From positions 855,792 to 919,791 of the forward strand of contig JAKJHU010000037.1 of assembly GCA_022316685.1 (NCBI GenBank): 64,000 nucleotides of DNA. Direction: 5' to 3'. Below the pieces are notes generated by a model that had not been told where the DNA came from, searched no databases, and saw only the letters and a program-made list of their open reading frames with translations. Source of the stretch: Progne subis subis. Lineage: Eukaryota > Chordata > Aves > Passeriformes > Hirundinidae. Within the stretch, counting starts at the first letter, position 1. The number at the start of each line of letters is the position of its first letter. Of this stretch, positions 13,501 through 26,880 are shown piece by piece. The position numbers and the translations under genes are program-made.

Positions 13501-16500
13501 TAATGCAGATGCGGTGAAGGTCCTTTTGTAAACTTTATTTTAAAATTAACTTAAAGTCAATCTTAAAAATACATATATTTAAATATTTTCATGTAGAACT
13601 GATTTTGAATCCATTCATGTAAATTCTTATGTATTGTATGTCTGGTGAAAACCTGCAACTTTCGTTAGCAGAAGCACACAATTGTTAATGTCTGCATTAT
13701 TACAAAGATGTAGATTCAGAACCGAACCCTGAATTTTAAGAACTACACAGCAACTACATTTCCTCTTTTCATTCGGTGTAATTTCTAAACAAGCCTATTT
13801 TCTGGTTAATTTTTAAAACTTCATCTGATATTCAATAAATCTAAACAAAAGAAGATTAGACACCTCCTTTTAACAGGAAAACTGTAATTCTTTCCAGTAT
13901 TCATTTATGAGTCTATATAGAGAAAAGTGTAAATCCAAGCCCACTTAATTCTGCGTCGTTACACATAATGAAGTCTGAAATATTTCAGAGGGAATAAGCA
14001 TATGACATGCATAGACAGGTTTTAATATAAAACTCATAGCATGACTCACCTTGTACATTTTGCAACAGAAATGTTAAAGATAATTATCAGATGGGTTAAA
14101 GAAGTCTTGATATTTCTAAATCTCCTATAGAACTCTGAACTCTCAAGATTACATATGTGGACAAAAAGCATGAAAAAAGCTTAATCACTTTTGGAAGTCA
14201 TTATTTATTATTAAAAATAATAATATCTTATATAACCAGTGTATGTTCATCACATATATGTGAAACTTGAAGAAACTTTGTGATAAAAATGTAAAATTCC
14301 TCAGAGTTTGAGATTTCATTTACCTCGGTCCATTGCAAAAATATTTGCCTAACACCTAAAAAGTGAGCCAGTGGAAAATGTAGAAATATGCTAAAATGTA
14401 TTTTCATATATTTCCCCCCAAACTTCAAAGTGACTGCAACTTGGTTTGGAACTGACAATTCACTCTTTGAACACAGCGAATAAGACTGCTTGCATCACAG
14501 TATATTATGCCATGATGTACATGGCTGATTGTATACATCATATTATTACTATACATTTATATATCTATATAAAATATACATAAAATTGCATAATAAAATT
14601 ATAAAGAAGATTTCTACCAATAACTCTTCCTTTAGTGTCTTTTCCCCTTCAGGAAGTTCTTACATAGAAACCTGTCCTTTACAGAAAAATTGTAGTGGCT
14701 AGTTCCAGTAACTTGGACAGCTAAATAAATATTTACAATATCAGAACCTACAGTAAAAACTCATTTGCATGGACCTAGGTGGCCTCATATGGATTATCAA
14801 TTTTTGCAATTAGTGTGTAAATAAACAAACAGGATTTAAAAAGTCAAGGATACTACATCACAGAGGGTACTTTGTTCCTTTATTTTGACAAGCACAGCTG
14901 TGTTTAAATTGTGAAGAACAATGCTACCAATCAATTTATAGTTTAAGTATTATAGAATGTTTGATGAAAAGAACATACTTTAAAAATACATCGGCCAGGG
15001 AGATAAGTTCAAATGGAAATTTGATATCTGTCTTTTCAAGTGAGTCTGAATTTTTTTCCTTCCATTTCATTGTAAAATTTCATTATATGTTTTAGTTCAA
15101 ATAAACCACAAAGTTGGGTTTTTTCCCAGTTATCAGTTGCTGAGGCAAAATATATATATTTTTTTCTTAATTTCACACTTCCACATGCTTTTTTCCTTAC
15201 TTTACTCTTTTCCTGGTGTTGTCAAGGATATCGACTTAGTTGTATAATGTCTGGCAAAGCAGATTCTCCATGCTTTGGCTTACTCACCTACAAAAACTAT
15301 GTAACATGCTGGTTGTGCAGAATTAGTGTGATGTTTAATCAATCTTCATAGAAGCACTCAGCTTCAGAATCCAAGTAGCACATACGTAGGAAGTACCAAT
15401 GATGTTTGCAGCATCAACAGAGTTGTAAAAAAGGAGTGGAGTTCCACTTTTTAAATGCTGAAATTATTAATGAGTCATGCTGTTCACATTTCAGAGACAG
15501 AGCATTTCTTGAGGTCAGAGCTGCCATTTTGCTAATGCAGCACTGAGTATAATGGAAGTGTAACAAGGTACAAATGCAGCTTTGTAGTAGTGCTCCTGAG
15601 ACTGAAAGATTGTCCGAGTTTTTACAGTATGTTCCTTTATATTTTTCTCCAGTGTGTAAAAAACACTAATGCTGAGGAACAGGATTGGGTATAAGTCATC
15701 AAACAGTCTTTTTAACTGTCTTTAAACCCTGCTCTGAACTGTGTTTCCTATGACCAATATTGCTACAGCAAACAGAGCAGCTGCTTAAATAACTGTTAAA
15801 GATTAAGTATTTCCATTATTTCACATAAGTTCCCAAAACATATCAAATGCTAGATAAACTTCCTAGAAAGGTGTCCCCATCCTCAGCTCCCCCCATACAC
15901 ACCCCCATCCATGCGATGGGCAAAAATGTTAGAGATGTTCCTAGTTCATCACCTCTGCAAGTTAAGGGACGATTGGATGTGACCTCTTGCAGCTGGAGGT
16001 CACAACTGGAAAGCTTGTAACACTGTACTGCCCCATAGATGTGTCAGGAGTTGTAGTCCAGATGCTTAATAAGTAAAACAACATTTTTCTCCCCATTAAT
16101 GTTGTTTCTACCTGCTAAAATGCATCTCTTTAAATAGATTTGTTGGTTAGTAATATTTTAAATTGATGTGTTCTGTTGATCATTAAGGAACAGACTGGAA
16201 ACTGAAGAAGCCGTGCCTAATTGAGTAACTATTACTAGCCCAGTAATGGGATGTGTGAAGCATTTTATTGGCTTTCTTTTCAGATTGTTAATTTAAATGG
16301 ATGGCATAGCAATAAACCAGTTCAAGTTAATCAGTTGAACAAAACTGTAGAAACACAATGTAAGGATCATTTTAATGCTAACCCAGAAAACTACAGCTGT
16401 TGTAAAAGATGATAATTAATAATTAATAGAGTTGATGAGAAACTAATTTCTGAAAACTGGAACATCACTCTAAAGCTACTCATGGGTAAAAGTCCCTGAA

Positions 16501-19500
16501 TTTCTTCAGCATAACGGCCCAAAGAGGTCTCATATTCTAATGAGAAACACTGAGCTATAGCAAAGAAAGATGGTATTTTTCAGCCTCCATAACTGCAGTG
16601 AAAGCAACTGAAAAGGTTATATACAAAGCAGTAGCCTCAAAGGGTTAAACTTTGAATTGTAAAAACACAGAAAGGTGCTTTATGTGCTTTCAGAATTAAT
16701 TAGAAATTTTATTTCCACCTCCTACAAGTTTCAGCTTCTCATGGACCCTTAACAAAAAAATTGTGCTTTCAAATTACCAGTAGTAAATAGTGGGGTTTGT
16801 ACATGCTTTCTCAAAACTTGAACAGAATTCTGGGGGCTTGGTATTCTTTTTTTTTTTTTTTCTTTTCTTTTCCCCCCAGCAGTAAGAAATAAATAGTACA
16901 TATCTTAAAGGACAAGGACCCTGGCCCTACAGTAATTATTAAAACTCATCTACAGTGTGACACCAGTTCTGTCAAGGTTTTAGAAACTCTGGATGTCCTA
17001 TTTCTGTTTGGAACTGCAAGGGCAGTGGAAGGAAGACTCTTGTCTCAGTATTAACGTCTGAGTAAATAGATCATCACCTAAATATTCACAGTGTTGGATG
17101 CTCGTTGTGATCCATTTTTGGGAACATTTACCTATGCATCTATCAGAAACTATAACTCCAAGGACTACTGGAGATGTTCCCAAACAGCACTTGTACATCA
17201 GAGTGTATGAGTAACAAATGGAACAATGAGTATTTTTAACAGGCAACTATTTCAGGCTGCAAAATTCCTCTTGAGGTTTATTCACCTTGTGGCCGCCATG
17301 GCAATGGCTTGTCCATAACAACTGTTGAACAAGTCAATAGAAAAATACTGATAGAAATTTGGTCACAAATTCTTGCCTCATGTTTGTTCAGTTCTAAATT
17401 GGAAATCACTTTAAAATTGATATATTGTAATCTGATTACTCAAACTTGTAGAGTACAAAGGATTACAATCTGTAAACATCTAGGGTAACATATGGACATC
17501 TCAAGGGGAACACATCATAGCACAAATACACTGAAATCAGTAGGACCAAAAAGCAGTAACGGGCAGCTGAATCTCAGTCAAGTTTAATAACGGTCTGGAT
17601 TTCAGGCTAAATAAAATCACTGTATTCTGAACAGCTGGTTCCATGGATGTGTGTTGGAGTTCCTTTGCAGAACCACTCTCTTCAAATCATGTACAAACCT
17701 TGGACTGAGAGCTAACATTGCCACTGAATGAAATTTGCAATACCTGGAATAATTAAAACAAAACAGGCCATGACTCACATATCAGCAGTTTTGATGTTTC
17801 ACAGATCTATACCAGTGAAGAAGAAAAATCTTTAATGAAATTATGGACACAACAAATATATCTTTTCAGAATCGGTAGGTAAAAACTTAATAGCAGGGAT
17901 TGCAGTAAGATATGGTTTATAAAGTTCTGCTTAGAGGAATAGAAAAAGCAAGAAATCTGGCTTATTTTTTGTTATATTATATTGGCATTATATTTTTGCA
18001 TAAATTTGCAAATATCCACTGAACCACTTTAACAGAATAAAGACTTCAAGACTTGAAATTCCTTGTCCTAAGCCTTCTCAAGGTCAGTGAAATGTTTAAA
18101 AAAAACCTATGAGGCAAGGAAAAAGAGAAGAGCAAGTAAGCCAAATGTTGCACTTATCTGTCTTGTCAGCCTCCTTAGGCCCAGCAGGCAGAACAGCCAT
18201 GAACCAGCACAAACTCAGAATGCCACGGAGATGCTGATGGCTGTGAAATGTGTTCTTATTAAACATCTGTCTGGCCAAACACATCAGGGAAGCTTCTCAT
18301 CTCACCAGCCTTTTGCCAGTCTGACACCAAAAAGTTGTCATTTCCATGAAAATGCCAGCCCTTCCTCAGAAAAGTATCCAAAGTCTCTGTGAGCCCAGAG
18401 AGGTCCATACTCTTTACAAGCATATTGTTTGTATCATGGAAGTGGACTATGTTTTTGCTGTAATTTGATCTACTTCTTTGCTGACATACTGGAAATGTAT
18501 GCTAGTATTATTCCTCTATATGCTAATATTATTCCTCTTTCCCAGCTGCAAACTACTTCTTATTGGGAGCATTTTTTGTTATTATCAGCAAGAAAGGCAA
18601 AAGGTAGGTGAACCTTTACTACACACAGCACACATGCTTCTTCCCTGAGCTGGAAGCTGCAGCTTCCAGAAGCTGCCACTTCTTCCAGTGGCATCTACTT
18701 TTTTTTTTGTTCAGGGATCACTCAAGTTTCTTCATTCAAGATTACTTAAGTTTTTAGAATTATTTAAAAAATAAAAATAAAAATAAAAAATAATAAAAAA
18801 AATGGTTTTACTCCCATCATGGAGAAAGAAGGAAAAATAATTTGTTCCTTCTTTTACTGGCAAAGAGAACTCTAGAAAACTTGGCTCTTCCAGCTTTAAC
18901 AGCACTCTAGGATAACATCCTCTCAATTTATAATGCTGACATTCTTGCAGAATACTCCACAACTGCATCAAAAATCATCCTGAAATAAAAATCTCTCATT
19001 TCCCTTCTTACAATGTGGCATGAGATCAATCTGGGTGCTTCCATTCATGAGGGCACAAGTACCTTAGCAATAAACAAAGTTTGCAGAGCAAAAGCTCTTG
19101 CTCTTTATGAAGTAAACTATGACAGCCAACAGCTGAATAGCCAGAGAAGATTCATCATGAATCTTGCCTAACGCTACATCGTATAGGTGACCTCAAATAA
19201 AGGGAAACCTTAATTTATAGATTTAAAACTACACTTATCCTATGTTCATGTCCCTTTTCTGATATTGCACAAACTGCAGAGTGAAAATAAGAATCTTATG
19301 TTTTGAACCCTTAGGTCTCATTCAAGCCTGTACAGAAATGTAGCTATTTTTGATGTTCAAATATTTTCTGGCATCAGTGCTTGCTGGCAGCTAACTACCA
19401 AATGCTGCCAGAATTTCTCCCTCTCTCCCCCATGCAGTATTTGACAACACAAAGTGCTGCTCATCCAGACATGAAAACCATATATGGATGCAGCCTTCAA

Positions 19501-19740
19501 ACAAGTGCTGAGCACTCCAAATCTTCTTTCAGATCCAGCTGCTATATACATCTGTCTGTAAGTACCAGCTAAAACTTATTTATGCTTTGTCAGCAAGCAG
19601 ACTTTCTGTTACAGGCTTCCTCAATACACATATTATTAGTCCACTGAATGTTGAATTATCAGAGGATAAGCAGGATGCAAAGCTGCTCTGGTGGCTTACT
19701 GAAGGAAAGAGGTGGAGTGTGGACCTGACATTTCTAAGTC
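4598..19740. other. 15 kb non-coding single-copy sequence
   Basis: No exon, RNA gene or clear transposon recognised. AT-rich, with small TA runs (near 11443-11458), a T-rich run near 16848-16861 and an A-rich AAAAATAAAA stretch near 18768-18802. Blocks at 9950-10270 and 16100-16450 have the texture of conserved regulatory DNA and are discussed as findings. Open frames of up to about 109 codons (8287-8616) have no recognisable features. Confidence 0.5.
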
Positions 19741-20044
19741 TGAAGAGATTTTAGCCTGCTAGCAGTGCTAACTTTCCCAAGGGAGAAGTTATCGAGAAAG
19801 ACTCTTTTCAAAACAATTTTGGCAAAACAACAATCCTTTTTCAAAACAATCTTTCTCAGGTGGTGTTTTGCTGTTTCTCTAGTTTAACCAATGAAATTAG
19901 AGAGGTGTCATTCCTATTCATCAATTATATTAAGTCTGTATCGGAACACCTTATAAAAGGTAGTAAGAATTAGACAATAAAGCCTTCTATACTCTTTGCC
20001 TTCTAAAACATTTAGAGTCTTTCATCTTTCTTTCATGTCCTACA
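19741..20044 (+). repeat. Solo LTR, family A, plus orientation
   Basis: A 304-bp element starting TGAAGAG and ending TCCTACA. It carries a TATA-like CTTATAAAAGG (19950-19960), an AATAAAG polyadenylation-type signal at about 19977-19983 and a T-rich R/U5-like end. The same sequence, clearly diverged, occurs inverted at 42174-42495, which fixes both termini. No matching flanking duplication is visible, so it is probably an old solo LTR. No internal retroviral sequence is nearby. Confidence 0.65.
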
Positions 20045-21620
20045 GCGACAGTGGAGGAATAGCAGAAAATCACACAAAGAGGATTCTCCTCTGAAAAACA
20101 TCAAAACTAAAGGAGGGAGGAAAGATTCATTCCTTTGCAAGGAATCTTCTTTTCAGTTCCCTTAAAGGGAGCATGGTTTACTGCTTCATTAACATCAGCC
20201 ATTTCCAAAAGTCTAACACAATTCTCCTTAAAGACCAAGCATCACAACCACACACAAAACCCCCAAACAAACCCAAACAAGAAAACCCTGGCAGAAGTTA
20301 TTTAGACAAGAAGCCGTATTTCAGAAATTTAGCACCATTTTAGACTTCTGCAGAGGGAGCCCCTTGCCTCCTCTTTCTTGTTATCTCAGGCTAAATATGG
20401 CTGCTGTGCTTCCTCTACCTCAAGAAGGTGGCTGAAATGGTTTCTTGGGATTAGTACCTTATTCTTGCTGCCTCAAAATATCCCTGCCATGTTTTCTCTC
20501 ACTGTCTGGACAGAAACTGGCTTCTCTGTTAAGTAATCAGTGCCCTGCAACATTTAGGATTCACTAAATCATTAATTTTTGAGAACTTGGAGAGATTGGT
20601 AGAGTGGCAGAAGAGAAACAGTACCTAAATAGAAGAGAAAGGAAGATAGGGAGAGCTACAAATGGCCTTATTTCAAGACCCTAGGACTACCTATTCAGCA
20701 ATCAGCATTTAAACATTTAGAAGACAAAGAATTTGTCAACACATCAAGCACCTATAGCATAGTTCAAGCTACTTATCTTCCTTGACAGCATAACTGGCTT
20801 AATAGAGAGAAGCAGCAGATGTGAGACAGTCATTTTTTTAAAAAAAATTATCTTTTCCTTTGTGACAGTCACATAAGACGACTAGCAAAGGCTGTGGAGA
20901 TTAATTTAAAAAAGAGTGAGCAGGTACGTGATAGAAAATGTGTATATTAGGAATATAAAAGTTAGATTGGGAATACATTTCTATTGGAATAGAGTACGAA
21001 TTTATCTTTGGTCAAATTCTTTTAAACACAATAATTTAAATTTTGCATGTCAGAGAAAACCAAATTACCATTTTGTAGATGTCACTGGTCTGAAGGCCTC
21101 ACACTAGAGATTGAAGTGATATCAAAATGATCCTAATATGTCTGGAAGATATTCCATAGGAAAATGCAAAGAACTGTGGCTTGAATAAGTGAAGTTCATA
21201 ATAGGATATAAATAACTGAATGGCTAGAGCATAGAGGACCATAAACTGACAGACTCAAGTTGGTGATGTTGTTGTGAAAGGAACATCTTTTTTAGCATAT
21301 ACTGGTAGGGTGTCATATACATGACCAAAGTGATAAAGATCATCCTACTCCAGGTTCAGTCAGCTTGGATGGAACACAGCAGACACTTCTTAGAATCATA
21401 CTTCATGAAAGCAGAGAAATAAGATGAATGCTCAGAAGAATGGTGGTGTATTTAGGAAACATGGCCTGTGGAGACAGGTGCAAGGAATTATTGTTCAGCC
21501 TTGGGAAAAAAGTACTGAAAAGAATCTCTAAAACTATTTTAAGATTTGTAGTAAAACATAACCTTATCAATACTCTCTCATATTCAGAGAGAGGGAAACA
21601 AAACATAATCAGCTTCAATG
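20045..21620. other. Non-coding sequence
   Basis: No gene or repeat recognised between the LTR and the following CR1 fragment. Short open frames look random. Confidence 0.5.
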
Positions 21621-21621
21621 G

Positions 21622-21905
21622 TATCATGGAATAATTGAATGGCTCAAGTTGGAAGTGACCTAAAAGAGACCTTGTTTCAATCCCCCTATCACAGACAGGG
21701 ATGTCACCCACTAAACCACCCACTAAATCCCATCCAGCCTGGTCTCTAACATTTCCAGGGATGGGGGCATCCACCACCTCTCTGGGCAACGTGTTCCATT
21801 GCATCACCACTCGCTGAATAAAGAATTTCTTCCTAATATCTAATTTAATTTATTTTAGTTGAATACAGTGCCCCCTTTGCCCACATACAAGTTGCTCTGC
21901 TGGTA
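21622..21905 (-). mobile_element. CR1 LINE 3' fragment, minus strand
   Basis: Read on the minus strand this encodes the CR1 ORF2 C-terminal signature (W-N-x-L-P-R-E-V-V-D at about 21770-21800) followed by the CR1 3' untranslated region with its conserved GGAAG-type motif near the 3' end (21640-21660). The 135-codon minus-strand frame at 21403-21810 begins in this fragment and then runs by chance into flanking DNA. It is 5'-truncated, as is usual for CR1. Confidence 0.8.
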
Positions 21906-24439
21906 GCAGAAGAGACTCAGGTTAGCTTTCAAGGTAAAATTTTAAGAACTGTCTCACACTAGAGAGGCTGCAGAATCTCAGTCATGAAAGCTTTTGCAAA
22001 GAATATACAATGGGCATGTGTAAGGGATAAGTTAGGTATATTCATCTATGAACAGAAAGTCCCCATCTGGCCTTTCTGAAATCCAAAGGTCAGGCTCCAC
22101 AGCACTTGACTTTGGGCTCAAGAAAAGCAAAATGACCAAGAGGGAGAAGTTAAAGGTGAATTTCTCTGTAAAGAAAGAGAAGCCAGAGAGCAAGGCAGAC
22201 AGCAAGGGCACTGACTTGCAGTACCTAAAAAGGAACAGCAAAGCAAGTCCAGTGGTAACAACATTTCAACTAATGGACAGGTGTCCAATATTGAGGCAGG
22301 TCCACAGCCAAACCAGGGTGTTAAATGCAAAAATCAGTGTCTGGCTCAATGGGATATGTGGCCATAGCTGCAATAAAGGTCAGGTAGCAGCAAAGAGCAA
22401 GGGGCTGATTTTAAAAACAGCATTCAAGCAAAAGAGAAACAAAACTGCAAGACTTCTCACAGCTCCTTTTCAGTCTTCCTTGGCAGCAGATAGACCTAAG
22501 ATCACACTGCTGCACTGACCTTAAACCCAGGCTGCCAAAACCACAGCACAGAATAGATGCACTTGGAGACCTGAAAAATACCTAGAATGTTACATGGAAA
22601 CCAGTGCAGCATTCATTTACCTTTCTTCAGTAGGTACCTCCTAATGTTTTTGTGGTTTTAATAAATATTATCCACAAATTAGTACTCTGGCATAAATTAG
22701 CATTTTTGGCTGCTGCTTCAGGACTGCTAGTACAGTTCTAGGGTGAAACAACAGAAACATCATAGTAATATAAAACCCTGACATATGTGTGGATAATACT
22801 AATATACCAAAAGTACAGTCTTCTTGGAATGAATACATACAGGTAGAAAATATATATACATACCGGTAGAAAATTATAGCAGATGAATATAAATGTTATA
22901 ATTAATGATAGTAATTGTGATGTTTTTAAATGTTAATATTGTTTCTGTAAGACAATTTTAATAAACAAGTCAATGCAAATGCATTCCGTAACTGTAGCAC
23001 TATTATTAAAATCAAGAAAGGTTTGCAAATATTTTTATTGATAGAATAAATGAAATTACTTGAGAGTATGCCATCTGATAGTAAAAATCATAATGTAATT
23101 GTAATTAAAATTGTATTACTGATTAGTAGCAATACACCAAATATGTCCTTTTAGAAAAACTTCAGTATTTCAAAGCTACACCACTGCAGGAGCAGCACAC
23201 CTGGATTCCATCCGGGGATCAACTACACCCCTTTGTAGCAGATATTTCACCTGACCTTCTAATCTAAAGCTTGTGCTTGCTACTTTACAGTCAGCTTTTC
23301 CTCAAGCCAACTTGTCAAACACATGGGTCATGTTTTCCAAATGCCAGCAATAATCTGAAGTACGATCACCCAGAATACCTTATCTTCAGGAAAGCAATAG
23401 GTGGGGTCATTCTCTTGTGCTAAGAAAACAGAAATAAGTGTTCAACATGACAAGCTTCAGATCTCTGAGACTCGGCTAGCCATGCAAATCTTCACTTATC
23501 AGAACCCACAATTCCCTGTCAGCTTGGATTCCTCTCTCCTGAACTAAAAACCTATCTGCTAGCCTGAAGTGCCACACAAGGCCTGGGCCTCCACGCAAAA
23601 CAACTCTAAAAAAAAGAGCTCTTCCCTAGGCCTGCCATGCTCCTACAGGAGTCTCAGTGAAAGTCTCAGTGAAAGAGTCAGAGATGGCTGATTAAAGACT
23701 GGTGAGAAAAACAAATGACAAGTCCAGTACGCATTATTGGTTTAACTATATGCAAGTTCCAATGCTGCCGAAATCAGTGGCCAAAGATTCAGAAGAGGAA
23801 TTTAGTTTTAAGATGGCATAACATTTTAATCTTTATAATAAATGTGAAAAGTTCTACACTGTGTTTAATTCAAGTGTTGCAAATTTAATGTTATCTCTTT
23901 CATAAGGCTGTGATTTTCAGAGTTAATCTAGGTAGGTGATGGAGATGATGCTGCTTTTGCATTTGCATTCTGTCTGTCCAGCATTAATCTTTACATGAAC
24001 TGGCACATATTTGAGGAATTGTTCTGCCTGGGTAACTGCTATCAAATCATTCAATGCATAAAATATATGCAACTGAATCCTTTTAATATTCAACCCTAGA
24101 GTGTACAATTTGAAGGATTAAGTCAGTTTAATTGATGCTTAAAATAATAGAATTTTCCAAATTATACTGATTTAAGATGTTGTAAGAATGTCTCAAAAAA
24201 TAAACCTAGAGTTTGCTGATCAAACAAAGAGATAAGGTGTTGTGTTAATCAATTACATCAAGATTCCTCCAACTCTGTTTACCAGAGCCCAGAGCAGGTT
24301 TTGATACTTTGGCATATTTTTATGAAAAGGCCTCTGTGTTATTAACAAAGAATACTGAGTGGCTGAAAAAAGGGCTCAAAGTTGTGAGATGAGAGTTTGT
24401 CAGGCAACAATATCTGGAGACAAAACTATGAGCTGACCA
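21906..24439. other. Non-coding sequence with one orphan open frame
   Basis: No gene recognised. A 156-codon plus-strand frame at 22048-22518 is basic and serine-rich in its first half, but has no recognisable domain or splice signals. I regard it as chance. The rest is AT-rich unique sequence. Confidence 0.5.
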
Positions 24440-24525
24440 AATCACAGAACAAGCTGAATTGGAAGGGATCCACAAGGATTATCAAGTCCAACACTTGGCC
24501 CTGCACAGGACCATTCCCGAGAAAA
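24440..24525 (-). mobile_element. Short CR1 3' end, minus strand
   Basis: ATCACAGAA...GGAAGGGA...TCAAGTCCAACAC...CCTGCACAGGAC is the complement of a CR1 3' end. The fragment is under 100 bp and carries no coding sequence. Confidence 0.65.
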
Positions 24526-26746
24526 GACAAATGAGGAATTTTTCCTTTGGATATGAAATAGGGTGACATTTCATGTATCAAATAATTCTCATACTATTCT
24601 CAATTTAATACTTTCTAAATCATGCACCCTCCACCCCTGAAAAAAAGGTGTTGATGTTTTTCTTGTTGAAGTTATTCCTTCTAGATCCTGGACTCCAGTT
24701 CTTCCCCTCTTAATTTCATAAAAACTTACTGAAGTGTTTCCTCTGGTTCTTTTTGTTTAAAAAAGACATGCAAGATACTTTTATTTCATGAAAGTTACAA
24801 GCAGGTAAGAAGTTAACAATTAATAGTGTGTTTTTCATACTAGTAGTGCCAATTATATGCTGTTTAAGCTTATCATCTAATTGCATGGTAGTGCTGGCTT
24901 CAGAGATGGAATGACATTAAGTCAGACTTGTGCTGCATTTCCCAGCAGTGGAATATTCAATTATTTGTTCTGACTCATGTAATTCCCTGTATTCCAAGCT
25001 TGTTAATGTCATTACAGGGCTGAAATAAAGTGATTACTCTAAATGAGTATTTATCCGATAGGCAGTGCAATTCCTGCCTCCTCCAGCTGACAACAGATGA
25101 TTGCAAGTGTTCTCTTCTACTCCCTCACCTGCACTTCCCCCTCCTCCCCCTGTCAAGGAGGAAACCATAACATTGTGGCACTCTGTGAAATACTGTCAGA
25201 CGGCGTAAAATATATATAATAAAATAAAAAGAAGCGCAACCTTCCCCAGCAGAGTTAAAGCTAATGACCACTGCTTCCACTCCCAGTCAGTGATGACAGG
25301 TTGAACTAACTGATAATGGCATGCCTGCTGTTGAGCTGGCCACTTATGTTATTTCTCTTGACATGGTTCTGGGGAAGGCCTAATTTTTTTGACATTTGAC
25401 CATGCAAATTTGAGTCCTGATACATTATTCTGCATTTACATCCTCCCACTGTTGCTGTTTAAAATGTGCTACAAGCTCCTTGAGCTCAGCTAATAAAGGC
25501 CACAGAATGAAAGAAAGTTAAATATGAATGTAAAAGGAGACCTAAATGAAGGGCTAGCTTGTACATCTCAGAGATGACCTTCTGGAAATGAGCAAGTGGA
25601 AAATCCTTTTTAAAGCAAATGGTAAGAAGTATAACACAGATTTTTATTTTTCTTCAATTTTTTTTTAAAGATTCTAAAATATTCACAAAAGGTAAACATT
25701 AAGTTTTACACAGACATTTCTTCAGTCAGCAATTCAGCTGAGTGTATTTTAAGGCTAGGTTCCATTAATGACTCTTAGTAATACATCTTTCCCAAAGAGC
25801 CAGAAATTCACAGTGTTTCATTAAATATAAGGAAAAAATACAACCTCCTCTCTCTTTCTTTTCACTTGCTCTTAAATTTTTCACATTGTTCAAGTCCAAA
25901 TGTATTACCTGTGAGCAAACCCAACTTTTTTTTCCACCACTTATAATTAATTTGTGTAAATTTAATGCTTATGAACAGCAGTAGTTTAACAGCTCTGAAA
26001 AAAACATCTCCTTTAGCTATAGAGAGGGTGCAGATTGGGCCTGTGGCTCCCCTGCTAAGGCTTTTACATCAAACCCGAATGCATCAAATGCAGGGAGAGG
26101 TCATCATTGCATGGACTATCTATATTTCTGTAAGTTGGGGAAGCTGAGGTAAAACTTTCAGTCCCAGGTCCTTCTCTGTTATCTTCCATCCTTCTTATTG
26201 ACTATTTACTACGACAAACCTCTCCGTACATAAGCCAATATAGAAATTTTTCTGGCTTGCATGTTCTGCCTTGCTCTCATATAAAAACTCCAGTAATGAG
26301 ATGGCTGCAAGAAAATTATTGTGCATCGAGACTCTGGTGTCTGCCATGCAGTTAGTACAACAAATATACCAGACTTCCCCTAGGTAATTACTCTGGAAAA
26401 TAATGCATTTTATAAAGAGCACAAATCAGGATCTCTAAAGACAAAACAGAAATCTATCCTAAACAAGACCACTAAGGAGTGTGCAATCTGGACCGCCAAG
26501 TCAGACATCAACTCTAAAGCTACTTACTGCAGCTTGTTTTTAACTGTATTCATTTATACGCTCCTTACTTTCTCTCCATGTTTATCTGATTTCATGTTTG
26601 CCAATGACTAAATACCCTGCAACATGAAATGTAAGACACAGTCTGTGTGATCTCAGTATGTTTCAGCTAGAAAACGTGAAGATGTTAATATTGGGCTCTA
26701 CCTTGTGGCAACTACATTATAGTACATTATGTTACCAGTTTGGTGT
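24526..26746. other. Non-coding sequence with enhancer-like blocks
   Basis: No gene seen. The stretch 24885-25460 is repeat-free and dense in transcription-factor-like motifs, including an AP-1-type TGACTCA (24971-24977), E-boxes near 25084-25099 and an octamer ATGCAAAT (25402-25409). Confidence 0.45.
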
Positions 26747-26880
26747 GTTACGTTATGTTATGTTATGTTATGTTATGTTATGTTATGTTATGTTATGTTA
26801 TGTTATGTTATGTTATGTTATGTTATGCTATGTTATGTTATGTTATGTTATGTTATGTTGTTATGTTATGTTATATGTTA
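26747..26880 (+). repeat. Pentanucleotide satellite (TTATG)n
   Basis: About 26 near-perfect copies of TTATG, interrupted by a GCTATG variant near 26826 and by short length breaks near 26860-26875. Because the unit is 5 bp and lacks a stop in some frames, it creates spurious open frames on the plus strand rich in C-Y-V-M-L repeats. These are not genes. Confidence 0.95.

Noticed and set aside
21403..21810. 135-codon minus-strand frame as a host gene
   Set aside because: Its start is the CR1 ORF2 C-terminus and the rest is flanking DNA.
22048..22518. 156-codon basic plus-strand frame
   Set aside because: No domain, no splice or promoter context; ordinary composition makes a chance frame plausible.
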